Shown one piece after another: positions 32,801 through 41,785 of a stretch of 64,000 nt of DNA; position 1 is the first letter of the stretch; every line of letters starts with the position of its first letter. The notes below the pieces were generated by a model. It made no database searches. It saw only the letters and a program-made list of their open reading frames with translations, and was not told the DNA's origin. Origin of the DNA: Paraescarpia echinospica (lineage: Eukaryota; Annelida; Polychaeta; Sabellida; Siboglinidae); NCBI GenBank assembly GCA_020002185.1, contig CM034531.1:39972365-40036364 (forward strand), given 5' to 3'. A program made the position numbers and the translations under genes.

Positions 32801-35800
32801 AAATTCAACCCCACTAAATGTTATACAATGACAATAGCCTCAAGAAAACCGACACCAAATCTCTACACATTCTGCGGACAACAACTTAAATCTGTTGAAT
32901 CACACTGTTATCTTGGCATACATATATCAAATACATTAAATTGGACAATACAAAGCAACTCGGTCACAAAAAAAGCACAACAGACATTGGGAATGATTAG
33001 AAGAAATTTAAATAAATGCCCAACCCAAATCAAGTCCATAGCCTACACAACCCTTGTCCGCCCCATACTTGAATATGCGTCAGCATCATGGGATCCACAT
33101 TGCCTAAGAAATATCAAACTCATAGAAAGAACCCAGAGACAAGCCGCCAGATTTTGTAAGAACAACTATTCTAGAGAGCCTGGAACGGTAACACAACTCC
33201 TTAAAGATCTCCAGTGGGACACCCTCCAATCACGAAGAAAAACCCAAAGACTTAGCATATTATATAAAATGGAACATAACCTCATAGATATCCCACTAGA
33301 TCAATACACCAAACGCAACACCAGATGCTCACGTAAACATAATAAACAGTTAGTACAAATCAGGCACTCGACAAACATATTTGGAAACAGCTTTTTCCCA
33401 GTCACAATAAAAGAGTGGAATTCTCTACCTCCAAGCATTGTATCAAGTACGTCACTGAATTCATTCCAGATTAGCCTAGCCCAACATGTAAAAAATTAAT
33501 CCATAAGAGCCACCATGCGCACTGGCGTGATGTGTCCATAGGACATTTTGCCAGTCAAAATACAGATACAGATAGGCCCAGTTGCTAAATAAACAATGGC
33601 TCAACTGGCACTTCTCATCCTGCCCACCACAATACTATCAATACTGTAGGTACCTAGTCACTGCATATGTTTAATCAAATTTGTTTTAGCTAACTACAAA
33701 GTCGACTTCATACAGACATGTGCTCGGAGTAACGGAATACCATTAAAAATCGACCACTAGTTTCCAACATATAGCTGTAATCCAGCCGGATCCCTGTACC
33801 GTCAAGTCTCGTAATCCATTGCAAAATCTGGGGTGCTCGGAGTAATGGAATACTGTTAATCCATATTAATCCATAATGTTCCCTAAGTAGTATTTTGACT
33901 ATAGGTGACATTGTATGATAATGTAGCAATGTGAACACTGCAGGCCCCCAGTTGGGAGCAAGTCACTGGAAGCATGTGTGATGTTTACGTGTGGGTAGTG
34001 TTTGTTTGGCCAGTGCGCAGCATGGCATGTTACACAGTGGTACTTCTTACTCTCAGGTTGAAGTGGAAGAGTTCGAAGACATCAAATCAGGCTACCGGAT
34101 CAAACTGCACTTCAGCGAGAACCAGTACTTCAGTAACAGTACTCTCATCAAAGAGTTCCATCTTGCAACTACTGGTATGTTGCAATGTCTTTCCTTCATC
34201 AAACTTTTTCATTTTGCCATTAACAATGTCATTCCTCAATCAAATCTTTCTCTTTTGAATAGTATGTAATTCCTCGATCAAACCATTCTATCTTGCCACT
34301 AACTGTATGTCGGGGTTCAATCTAGGATGTGCCTTTGCATCATTGACATACTATTTTTTGTAGTTTGATGCAATGAAATCGCATGAATCTGCCCGAAGTG
34401 CATGTAAAAATGTAGCAGTAATACAGATTTAGTCCTTGTGTTCGTGTAAAAAAAGTAATGTTGCTTAAAAAATATAGAAACAACCGTTCACTTGTTCAAA
34501 ACCTATGCCATGCAGCTATTCTGCAAATATGTTAGCTAACATGGCTGGACCTGCCGTGTATGAAGACCGGTCATTAAACTGGTGATTGCGTATGAATCTA
34601 TTAGGTGCTGACTCGCCCGCTAGCAGTGACTGCAAAGCAGTCTGTACTTGCAAACTGTTGCCATAATAAAACATATTTTTGTTCAATTCAGAATTGAATC
34701 CAGTGGCCCACCCCCAAGTAATTTTGTCTCATCACAACCCAAACTTATTTATTTACAATATCAGCAATTTCCACACCAAGCTATTCTATTCGCACTTAAC
34801 AGTGCAACTAACATCCCCACACGATACCTAATACTAGACACACGATTGCGTGCCCAGGTAACCCTGCCTCCCAGAGCACGCCCGTGAAATGGAAGGAGGG
34901 GATGAACCTGGTGGGGAAGGCGGAGGGGAGACAAGAGACAGAGGCATCCCGCAAGCGGCGGCACGGCCCCACCCGCACCTTCTTCCAGTGGTTCCTCGAC
35001 AACACAGACCCTTCCGCTGACGACATTGCAGAGGTGCCTTCACAATGCTCTTGCCTTCTATTCATAGTGGCCAGATATTGTTCTAGTTAACAGCCACACT
35101 CAAATCACACTGATGATCCAGGACAACCAAATTATTGCAGTTGTCTGGGTGACAAGTTAAAACTGATGCCTAATTATTGATAATTGTACACGTTTCTGTA
35201 GATTGGCACAATCCGTGCTATGAAACAGATGTTTTGATAAAGAACGTATCTGACCATATGTGCCATTGCTAATGACAGCATGGACACAATTCGTACACTG
35301 TGAGAGAAAGAACATATTTGTTTGATGCTTCCATTACACAACACCATACCTTTTTAGTCCTTTGGCCGAAGGTCCAAGGGACTATTGCCATCACTCTGCG
35401 TCTGACGTCCACCGTCAGCTGCCGTATCTCAGAAACCGTTCAGCAACTTTTTCTCTAATTTTGCATATACATATCTTAGGGCACTGCCACTATACATGAG
35501 AAATCTGTATTTGATTGACTCATTTTAAGGGCTCCCTAGGGCCTCCAAGGACCCCAAAACTTGTAAAAATGTAATATTTTGCCTATTTAAAAAAAAACTA
35601 CAGCAACTTTTTTCTAATTTTGCGTAGATTACGTGCTGCCACTATATACAAGAAATCTGTATTTGATTGAATCATTCTAAGGGGCCCCCAAAGTGCAAAC
35701 ATTTTACATTATCTAGTGATGTGGTTTTGAGAAGGGCCCTTGAGAGCACCCCCAACAGTAGATTTTGTTTAATGTGCCAGAAAGCCAGCAGCATGACTAA

Positions 35801-38800
35801 ACTCTGCAGTCTAGTGCTATTCTTCCATTGAGACCTTGACTAATCTTTAATTGGTCACAGGGCCCAGGCAGAGTAGACACACTTGACCCCTGTTAGACTG
35901 AACAGTTGCCTAAAACTTTAAAACTGTATCTTCAAAACTATTGATTTTCTATAATTGCAAGTTGTGTTTATTTTGATGTTCATTTAATTATTATAAAATG
36001 GTGTGACTGTGGTGTCTATTGGTTAAAGATGTATTGTCTGTAGAAACCTGTAGGTGACAAACATAGAAGAGTGAGTGAAATATCCTACACTTTATTGATA
36101 TCAAATGCATTCTACTGTTCTGTTTACGCTTGCCATGCCTCGTGTAGACATGGTACTATGTAAATCAATTGTATCAATATAGACTAATAATTACAGATTC
36201 ACAATATAGTTGACACCTGAAACAACTAAATGTCAACCATTAGAAGAGTTGACATAGTTCCGCTATACACAAGCAAGAAATCTGTATTTGATTGAATCAT
36301 TCTAGTGTCATCAGCATATAGTAGAACATACATTTTCTACATCATCATCACTAAGGTTGTTGTAAATTTCACCAGTTGCCATGTCAAGTCCCTTATAGTT
36401 CTTATAATCGATGAAGGCACAATAAAGCCTTTTGCATCGAAACATACAATTCAGCCAATACCCCTATCTGAACACTGCCTGTTCTTCACCTATTACATTC
36501 GCTTTGTTTAGGTATGTGGTCAGTCTGGTGTTCTGAACAATTGCTAAGGATTAATGAACACTTGTGCAGAATGTCACCCACTTGACAGGTTTAATTGATC
36601 TATTCAGCAATGAAGACACTGCTTAGGCCTCACTCTGGACACTGTCACTCACAGTGTTGTGTATCGTCTTAGTTGGTGCATTGAGCTACTCTACTTGACC
36701 ATGAATCAGTGGTGGCTCTGGTTGTGTATTACACCCAGCTGTGGAGCTAAGATTATCTGCCTGCTATTGTTTGATGGAAACTGTGACTAATCTGTAATTG
36801 GTCAATGGCAGTAGCTTGTGTCAACAGACAGCATTAAGCCACTAGACCCCTGTTAAACTGGACAGTTGCCTGTAGGTTTTAAACTGTGTCAAACAGTGAG
36901 TCTACCTTTTGCTCTCAAATAATCTGTCCTCTTAGTTTTACACGTGAAGACATAATCTGGCATAACTTGATAAGTCTTTGTAGCAGCACATTTGTACTTC
37001 CAGTGTATCATTGCAACATAACATACATATTACATACTGTGTGCCACATTTGAATGTTGTGCATGTAATATTTCCATGCAATCCATTTGCATATATAATG
37101 TAAAACTTCAACAGCCGTTTTCTTCATTTTCACTTTTTGACCCCTACCATGTTCAGTGCTCCATAACTTCGCCAATTTTTGTAGCAGTCATAATTTTTGA
37201 AACCGTGTAAAGCACCCTACCAAACCTTTACAAGGATGTAAGAAAACAATGTTACAATTTGTCCGACTTATCACTCATTTGGTCAGCCAGGGTCACATAT
37301 AGACATATTAGTCCAAAGGACTTCAGGGCCACTTGGCCCATTTTTTTATTGTCATTACTAAATAATAATATATATTGTCATTACTAAATAGTAATATATA
37401 TTGCAGTGTTTCTCTTAATTTAAAACCCAGGTTATTACAGTACATAAATATGTGGTAATTATTTTTTACTTTATGTATACATTTTCACAAAACTGTTTTG
37501 ATTGTACAAAATCAATCTGCAAATAGACCTATGTAGCAGACTGTGCTGACATGTAACTATGAGGTGACATAACAAGGCTTAAGTGGCATTGATTTCCGAG
37601 AAGTTAATAGAATGGCAGATGCTCTGGTGAAGGTGGGCCTTTATGCATACATCGCAGGGTATATTCATACTCTGCTAGCAAAACAATATAGTCTTTTAAT
37701 TGACATTATAAATTATCTTAATTTTGACCATCAAGGATGTCGTAAAGAGATGATGACAGGTCTCTGTGAGAGTGATGTCTGACAAGTGTTGGTGTTGTGC
37801 AGGTGATCAAGGATGACATGTGGCCCAACCCACTGCAGTACTTCCTCGCTCCTGACATTCAGATGGATGAGAACGGACTCGCAGGGTGAGACAGTTTAAG
37901 CACATCTCACACCTTTAAAGACCAGGATCTCCATTAATTGAATAGCCAAATTTTTACAGCAGTACGATCTGTTTATACTTCTATTAGCTGAGGTTCGTGA
38001 TCGTCTGCAGTTGTCTCCCACTATTGGCTGTTCATCCAGGCCCTCTGGAGACCAACACAACCCTCTTCTACCACCCTATCAACCCTCTTGTGCCAAATGG
38101 GTAGACCCAAAAAAGTTTCCAATGTGTGTAGACAACTTTTAACACAATACAACTTTGAAACACTTGTTTGTATGTATTACATGTGTATCTCTTGTAAAAT
38201 GTATCACATCGCGAGAAAGTACTTGATTCATTGATGAATCATTACAGCCCTAGTGTTTGTTGTTGAGTCACAGAGGACTTCTGATTTCAGTGATTCTGAA
38301 AGTGATGAGGAGGATGACGACGATGAGGCAGAAGAGGAAGATGACGATGATGATGACGACGATGAAGTGGATGAATCGGTTGAAGTGATTGAGGAAGATG
38401 ATGATGATGAGGGTTAGTTTAAAAATCTGTTTCAGTCCCAGTCGATGATCTTTTAAAAGGTGTTGCATCTGTCTTCAGATGCATCGGTTCAAAAGTACAA
38501 TTTGCTCAAGGTTTTTTATTTAAATACTTGGTATTTGGTTACAAACACACTGAGTACTAATAAAGTATATCCATGTATCTAAATACACATCAGAGTTGCT
38601 GTCAGGGCGTGTAATACCATACACAGGGTTGGCACGTTTCTTCCCTTACGGTAGAAACCATGTGGCAGAAATACCTTTCTCCCCTAGTTTCTGTCTTAAT
38701 GGCAGAAACTACCATAATAGTCATATTTTTATACTTATTTATTTTTACTATCAATATCAACATTCCTAGTTCCTTCTTACACCATTACTGTGTCATATTA

Positions 38801-41785
38801 TGGTGTCAAGTTATTAAGGTGGCTCTGGTGGCAAAGACATGTTTGTTTTGAATTAATCATTTCTAATAAAATTGTTGAAGATAGACTAACATTTGTTATC
38901 TCAGACTCTGCCTAAGACATCAAGCAATACTCTAGTCCAAAAAAGAATTACGTTTCTAGGTTGCTTAGTGACATTTCTATGCGTTTAAAAACAATTAAAA
39001 AATATGTCAAAAATCACCTCAAAATGGCATTTTACCCTGAAAGAAAATTGTGCATGTTTGTGAGCACAAATATATTATTGACATTCAAATGGGTTTGTTT
39101 TTGCGAACAAATGCGTATTAGGCATGCTACAGCTTCATAAAAATGTTACAACAATGTTGAAAGACAGCCAAAACAACCCCTTCACCGATCATAAATCAAT
39201 CCTGTGTAATTTGGCGGACATGTAAGGCCAGCTTGCATGCCAAGTTAAGGCTTCGTAACAGTTGCAGTTTAAAAAAAAATACATTAAGTAATGCTTCCTG
39301 GTTGTCATTGATAACAGAGATGTCACAGACTCACCAGATAGGCCGGTTTTGCATAAAATGTGACGTTTTTCACTGGCAAGCAGTTTGTTTTAATATAAAT
39401 TGATGGAGACACCTATTTTTGAGATATCCCCATGTTTTCCCGCCAACTAGGCCCTGCAATCTGTATTTATAATGACTAAATGTCGAACGACTGTGTTTAG
39501 GACTGGCCTACGGCCCCACGTGCTATTCTGTGTATTGGTGACACCTGATTCGTCAGGGGTCAACCCCGGGTGACTGACAAATGGCAGTGTTGTCGAGCAT
39601 GGAATGGCATTTGGTTGCAAAACACGAAGACTACCGCCAGCATTGGTTATTTAACAATGAGATGCAATTATGTAATCTTCATAAAACAAGATACTGGCAT
39701 CAGAATAACCAGACTATATGGTATACATTCACGGCAAGCGAATTTATACTCAGACATCTGCGCACTGAGACACACAAAGTAGTAGTTTTTAAAGGACGGA
39801 CTGGTGACATGGCATTAATGCCATGTTTTCTTTTGTAGTAGATATGTTCTTTCCAACACCTACTAATGTTCTGTGAAGAAAAAAAGTAAAGAAACGAACT
39901 GACACAATAAGCATCCGAACAACCTTAAGGCACAGACAGCTAGCAAACGTTTTATCAGCTCACACAACCGCTGAAACAATAGCAAGCTCTAAGCAGTTAG
40001 CCTGGTTAGCTGGGTAAAACAGTGGCCAGGTGCTTCAAAGCCAGGCTTTCCACTGACCACAAGATGAAGAGGTGATAATTAGTTTTAATTACCAGCCAAC
40101 TTCTAGGCTGGTAATAAAACTGGGGTACACAGGGACTGAGAGAGCAGAGATAAGAGAAGTACTGAAAGGAATGCTGCAGCCCATGTGTTGTCAGGTGATA
40201 AGTCCTGTAAACATGCCACATGTGCACAACAAAATCCCCATAAAATTAATACTATGGTATTTTGCCCCTAAGGATTATGTCTGGTTACTGTGCACACTAG
40301 ATCAGTGACTTTACTATATTACAAAAAAAGTCAACACACATTTAACACAATATTCGTATCCACATTTAAACCAGGAAATCACTAGGGAAATGCAAACACT
40401 GCAAGATGGAGAAAAAAAATGTTATTCTACAAATGTACATGTACTCATGTCAGTGTACTCGTACCTTTACCCAGATTGCTCATAGACAAAAAAGTCACAC
40501 TTTCCTATCAATGGCATATATTCCCTGGTGGTTGCTATTTCTGCTGGGCAGAAATACTTTTACCCTATTTCTGCCATAAAGCCGGCCGGCAGAAAACCAA
40601 CCCTGACCCTACATTCATGTAACTTTCTGTAGTCAGAAGTTAATAGGGTATAAATAAAAATAATTTCTAAGTGTCCAGTACAAATGTGAACTGATACAAT
40701 GAAATGACCCAGATAATATACTAGGCTGTTGGAGAGACTGTTGCGTGTGTGTATACATGCACACACCCCAGCTGTGGTTGTGATTATACTCTGTGCTGTT
40801 ATTGATCCAGATGATGATGAGGCTGTGGAGGCAGAGGAGGATGAAGCTGAAGGTAAAGACAAACTACACATGTCAAACTGTTTGTTAAAAGACACATTCC
40901 TGTTCACATTTCAATCCTACAGAAGTGTTTGAGACCAAGAAACTATTAATATTTTTATATGACAATTGTACAGTTGAATAGACGGAAGAATGGGGTGTGA
41001 TTTCGCAAAAACAGTCTAACAGTATTGATGTGCTGCTAGGAACTGATGCAAGATGTAATGAGAGGATTTATTTCTTTAACACAGTCTAGTATTTGTAAAA
41101 TAAAATGACACTGCAAGTACTTAATTCCTTGTATCCACCCTGCTGCTCCATTGAGTTGTAATGTAAGTGTCTATTTGTAAGACAACAACCAAGTAGTAAG
41201 ACGTACTGTTTGCAGTGGGAATGAGATGCAGGTCAATACAAATGGTTTATTGAAGACACGTTTAAGAAAGTGGTAAACTTATATTTTATTTTTAATTCTT
41301 TCGGATCATTGAATGTCCTTAAAAAATGCCATTAATTTTTGTTTCACTGGTGGTATGGTTTCTGCTTGTGTTATTGTAATACTGTTAGTAAACATGTAGT
41401 ATTGAATTGACTGCCTCCAAGGTAACACAGTTGCACCAACTGTCAATTCCATTTCACTGTAGTATATAATGCTATAGTTATGAAACTTGAGCATTAAAAT
41501 AGTGACATGGTTATTACGAAACTCTCCCCAATAGCCACTCCACGTCCACGAACATGCAAAATGGGGCTATTCGTTGAAAGCTGTTGTGTTTTTATACTGC
41601 CCTTGGATAGTGTGTAATATTAATGATGTATGGAAACTATATAGATATATTGTAAATATTGGCATCTCATCGATAATGAAGTTATAAAAGAAAGGTTTAT
41701 GAAATGTGCTTATGCATTGCCTTTCTGTTTACGCCCCCTAGTGGCAGAGGATGGCAACGAAGGGACCGAGGAGCCAACTGCGTGA
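17576..41785 (+). CDS. SET: SET histone chaperone (TAF-I beta / I2PP2A), eight exons
   Basis: Join 17576-17845, 29151-29222, 34057-34174, 34858-35033, 37803-37885, 38291-38412, 40811-40852 and 41742-41785; this gives 308 residues, close to vertebrate SET (277-290). SET is a nuclear nucleosome-assembly-family chaperone that binds histones, blocks histone acetylation and inhibits protein phosphatase 2A. Residues 1-30 are the variable N-terminus, and about 31-75 form the long dimerisation helix. The earmuff domain follows, with 'FWVTA|FVNHPQ', '[11 protein letters not shown]', '[16 protein letters not shown]' and '[13 protein letters not shown]'. Residues from about 241 are Asp/Glu-rich, the usual acidic tail. 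All junction phases agree and the splice points align with the known protein without gaps. Intron 1 is 11.3 kb and full of transposons. The start ATG has A at -3. Confidence 0.93.
18195..18380 (+). repeat. Short tandem array of AATGCACCA-type motifs
   Basis: About eight degenerate copies of (T)GGTCGCAATGC(A/T)CCA at spacings of roughly 18-28 bp. An inverted counterpart lies at 23515-23585. Confidence 0.7.
18689..19258. mobile_element. Small CCGG-rich inverted-repeat element
   Basis: Perfect 13-bp inverted repeats, GCTATTGGTCCGG at 18689-18701 and its complement at 19246-19258, bound a 570-bp segment. Its left half contains several TCCGGCA/TGCCGGA motifs, some as palindromes. No target duplication is evident and there is no coding capacity. 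Confidence 0.55.
20457..21854. mobile_element. hAT-like non-autonomous transposon
   Basis: The terminal inverted repeats are CAGTGTTTCCCCTGG at 20457-20471 and the complement CCAGGGGAAACACTG ending at 21854. GAATCGG lies directly outside both ends (20450-20456 and 21855-21861), a 7-bp direct repeat probably from an 8-bp hAT target duplication with one changed base. The CAGTG start also fits hAT. The 1398-bp interior has an internal direct duplication of about 45 bp (near 20887 and 20957) and no intact transposase. Confidence 0.8.
23515..23585 (-). repeat. Inverted counterpart of the 18.2-kb motif array
   Basis: Contains GTGGTGCATTCCGACC, AAAAGTGGTGCA and GGAGCATTGTGACTAGG, the reverse complements of motifs at 18250-18345. 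Confidence 0.6.
23819..24136 (+). pseudogene. Faint PIF/Harbinger-like fragment
   Basis: A 105-codon frame ends '[18 protein letters not shown]'. PIF/Harbinger transposases usually end with a similar A-C--LHN----D motif, but nothing upstream (no DDE residues) supports it. Treat as a weak lead only. Confidence 0.2.
24397..25170. mobile_element. hAT-type MITE with 8-bp target duplication
   Basis: The inverted termini read CAGACATGGGGGTCAAATAC at the left and the complement of CAGACATGGGGTCAAATAC at the right. A perfect 8-bp direct repeat CTAGGTGG flanks them (24389-24396 and 25171-25178). Both ends carry many AAGTATTTGAAATACTTT-type palindromes. The 774-bp element has no transposase. An 8-bp duplication with CA..TG ends fits the hAT superfamily. 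Confidence 0.88.
25195..25265 (-). repeat. Likely LINE 3' tail in antisense
   Basis: It starts TAATAATAATAAAACTTTATTT and continues into a GC-richer stretch. On the - strand this reads as a GC-rich end followed by AATAAAGTTTTATTATTATTA, a common LINE 3' end pattern. No ORF is attached. Confidence 0.35.
25715..26270 (+). repeat. Purine-rich degenerate repeat (GACAGGAGAGAAAGTGA type)
   Basis: The + strand is almost all A and G, with loose reiteration of GACAGG and GGAAAGTGACAGGAG. It yields a Lys/Arg/Asp/Glu-rich frame at 26050-26493 and a mirror Ser/Pro/Phe-rich frame on the - strand. It may be the 5' region of the LINE that follows. I do not call a protein in the repeat itself. Confidence 0.45.
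26924..27870 (+). mobile_element. 947-bp relative of the TGTGACCC transposon inside a LINE
   Basis: The termini are inverted repeats GTGACC(C)ATCTTAACGAAA-TGAGT, extending with changes to about 35 bp. AATT lies directly outside both ends (26920-26923 and 27871-27874). The first eight bases, TGTGACCC, equal the ends of the 3.7-kb element at 8035. The interior holds a short exon-like remnant (27500-27632) resembling the N-terminus of a DUF7869-type protein. It looks like an internally deleted, non-autonomous copy of a related family. Confidence 0.75.
27500..27632 (+). pseudogene. Remnant of transposase-like exon 1, start codon lost
   Basis: The frame reads '[20 protein letters not shown]', then '[17 protein letters not shown]', ending at a donor-like CACG|GTAACT. 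The acidic 'LL-DYF/EYF-----DG' layout parallels exon 1 of the gene at 8607. The first codon is GTG in the context AACGTGGCG where ATGGCG would be expected. Confidence 0.45.
29151..29222 (+). CDS. SET: SET exon 2 (24 codons)
   Basis: Bounded by TTGTTTTACAG and GAG|GTAAGA. It encodes residues 91-114, '[20 protein letters not shown]' and 'HLNE', the conserved earmuff segment following 'FWVTA'. Phase 0 at both ends. Confidence 0.93.
29519..30125 (+). repeat. Four-copy tandem repeat, 150-167-bp units
   Basis: AAGGATGCATTTTTT or its variant starts units at about 29520, 29670, 29826 and 29994. Each continues with GATACATTATGAAAC, TTGAGC, a TTGGTTGC-ATGGGAAC block and TCCAAGATGGCC. Unit lengths vary through small indels. 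The last copy is cut at its end. Confidence 0.85.
30780..30945 (+). repeat. LINE/SINE 3'-tail-like segment
   Basis: GTAAAGCGCTTTGAGCAG followed about 30 bp later by GCTATATAAAA is a familiar shared tail of many animal LINEs and SINEs (recall). No coding part is attached. Confidence 0.4.
31808..33550 (+). mobile_element. 5'-truncated LINE with intact reverse transcriptase frame
   Basis: The open frame is continuous from just after a stop at about 31805 to the stop at 33497-33499. It lacks the endonuclease domain. After the stop, a 3' end with a CATGCGCACTGG block finishes in ACAGATACAGATAG, a microsatellite-like tail. It lies on the sense strand in SET intron 2. Confidence 0.85.
31955..33499 (+). 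CDS. LINE ORF2 reverse transcriptase (Jockey/CR1 group)
   Basis: The first ATG gives 514 residues, but the frame runs upstream to about 31808 ('[14 protein letters not shown]'), so this ATG is probably not the original start. The reverse transcriptase blocks are in order: '[12 protein letters not shown]' (31-42), '[13 protein letters not shown]' (70-82), '[16 protein letters not shown]' (89-104), '[11 protein letters not shown]' (124-134), '[14 protein letters not shown]' with catalytic Asp161, '[20 protein letters not shown]', and 'RLFADD' with Asp249-250. The tail has 'LRPILEYAS'-like and '[13 protein letters not shown]' motifs typical of Jockey-group LINEs. All catalytic residues are present, and there are no stops, so the insertion is young. 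It serves the retrotransposon and has no link to SET. Confidence 0.9.
   Translation: MARSPHGEIPKLTITLKGVLDQLSKINISKSQGPDGIPPWFLNRYASHLAPVIHDIFQSSVDSGQVPNTWKEANVTAIFKKGSRAETSNYRPISLTPVVSKLLEHIIHSHIMKHLEQHHILTDHQHGFRAKRSTETQLIQTIHDISKSLDEKKSVDMAILDFTKAFDKVPHKRLIHKLKHYGITGPISSWINSFLTGRTQQVVINGSKSTSTQVISGVPQGTVLGPLLFLLYINDLPDNLSSTVRLFADDCLLYSPIKTDQDTSVLQNDLLKLEKWQHTWLMKFNPTKCYTMTIASRKPTPNLYTFCGQQLKSVESHCYLGIHISNTLNWTIQSNSVTKKAQQTLGMIRRNLNKCPTQIKSIAYTTLVRPILEYASASWDPHCLRNIKLIERTQRQAARFCKNNYSREPGTVTQLLKDLQWDTLQSRRKTQRLSILYKMEHNLIDIPLDQYTKRNTRCSRKHNKQLVQIRHSTNIFGNSFFPVTIKEWNSLPPSIVSSTSLNSFQISLAQHVKN
34057..34174 (+). CDS. SET: SET exon 3
   Basis: Residues 115-153 plus the first base of 154. It contains '[20 protein letters not shown]' and '[13 protein letters not shown]'. 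Acceptor ACTCTCAG, donor ACTG|GTATGT, phase 1. Confidence 0.93.
34175..34857 (+). other. SET intron 3
   Basis: A 683-bp intron from GTATGT to GCGTGCCCAG. I see no repeat or gene. Confidence 0.8.
34858..35033 (+). CDS. SET: SET exon 4
   Basis: It starts with GT, completing the split Gly codon, and encodes '[20 protein letters not shown]', then '[20 protein letters not shown]' and 'DDIAE'. The acceptor choice is fixed by phase: a nearer CCTCCCAG at 34874 would break the frame. The donor is the weak GAG|GTGCCT. Confidence 0.88.
35353..36890. repeat. Intronic dispersed and duplicated segments
   Basis: AGAAATCTGTATTTGATTGA occurs at about 35498, 35650 and 36268, each after similar upstream text. 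A second pair, TGACTAAT followed by GACCCCTGTTA and CAGTTGCCT, lies at about 35835-35930 and 36785-36890. The block opens at 35353 with TTTTTAGTCCTTTGGCCGAA, which looks like a repeat end. A loosely inverted AGTCCAAAGGACT lies near 37310. Confidence 0.5.
37130..37296 (-). mobile_element. Isolated right end of a TGTGACCC-type transposon
   Basis: The sequence ends TTTGGTCAGCCAGGGTCAC and is followed by ATAT, the same GGGTCAC-ATAT arrangement as at 11745-11755. No matching left end was seen upstream, so it is a truncated copy or a relic. Confidence 0.45.
37803..37885 (+). CDS. SET: SET exon 5
   Basis: Encodes '[20 protein letters not shown]' and 'MDENGLA', the conserved end of the earmuff domain. 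Acceptor TTGTGCAG, donor CAGG|GTGAGA, phase 2. Confidence 0.92.
37886..38290 (+). other. SET intron 5
   Basis: A 405-bp intron from GTGAGA to CTGATTTCAG. A nearer-looking acceptor at about 38276 (GTCACAG) would break the frame. Nothing else is seen. Confidence 0.8.
38291..38412 (+). CDS. SET: SET exon 6 (acidic tail)
   Basis: Encodes '[20 protein letters not shown]' and further Asp/Glu with a short '[10 protein letters not shown]' break. Acceptor CTGATTTCAG, donor GAGG|GTTAGT, phase 1. Confidence 0.9.
38413..40810 (+). other. SET intron 6
   Basis: It holds one dispersed repeat copy (40483-40610) and a looser relative near 38640-38710. I see nothing else supported. Confidence 0.8.
40483..40610. 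repeat. Dispersed repeat, copy 2
   Basis: Shares CCTATCAATGGCAT, TTTCTGC-GGGCAG and ACCCTATTTCTGCC with 12560-12690 in the same orientation. Confidence 0.6.
40811..40852 (+). CDS. SET: SET exon 7 (acidic tail)
   Basis: A 42-bp exon encoding '[14 protein letters not shown]'. Acceptor TTGATCCAG, donor GAAG|GTAAAG, phase 1 on both sides. Confidence 0.87.
40853..41741 (+). other. SET intron 7
   Basis: An 889-bp intron from GTAAAG to GCCCCCTAG. Nothing else is seen. Confidence 0.75.
41742..41785 (+). CDS. SET: SET last coding exon
   Basis: Encodes '[14 protein letters not shown]' then TGA at 41783-41785. A second acceptor, GTGGCAG, six bases downstream (exon from 41748) also keeps the frame and would drop two residues, giving a 306-residue form. 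Confidence 0.82.

Larger units (their letters stand above)
29223..34056 (+). other. SET intron 2
   Basis: It runs from GTAAGA to ACTCTCAG. It includes a (TA)n run near 29310-29340, a four-copy repeat (29519-30125), a LINE-like tail (about 30780-30940) and a 5'-truncated LINE (31808-33550). I see nothing in 30130-30775, 30945-31805 or 33555-34056. Confidence 0.85.
35034..37802 (+). other. SET intron 4
   Basis: It contains repeated segments (35353-36890) and an isolated transposon end (about 37130-37296). I see nothing in 37345-37790 apart from a duplicated ATTGTCATTACTAAATA stretch near 37352-37404. Confidence 0.8.

Noticed and set aside
38268..38468. - strand hydrophobic frame that looks like a membrane protein
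   Set aside because: It is the antisense of the SET acidic exon; Asp/Glu codons read backwards give Ile/Val/Phe.
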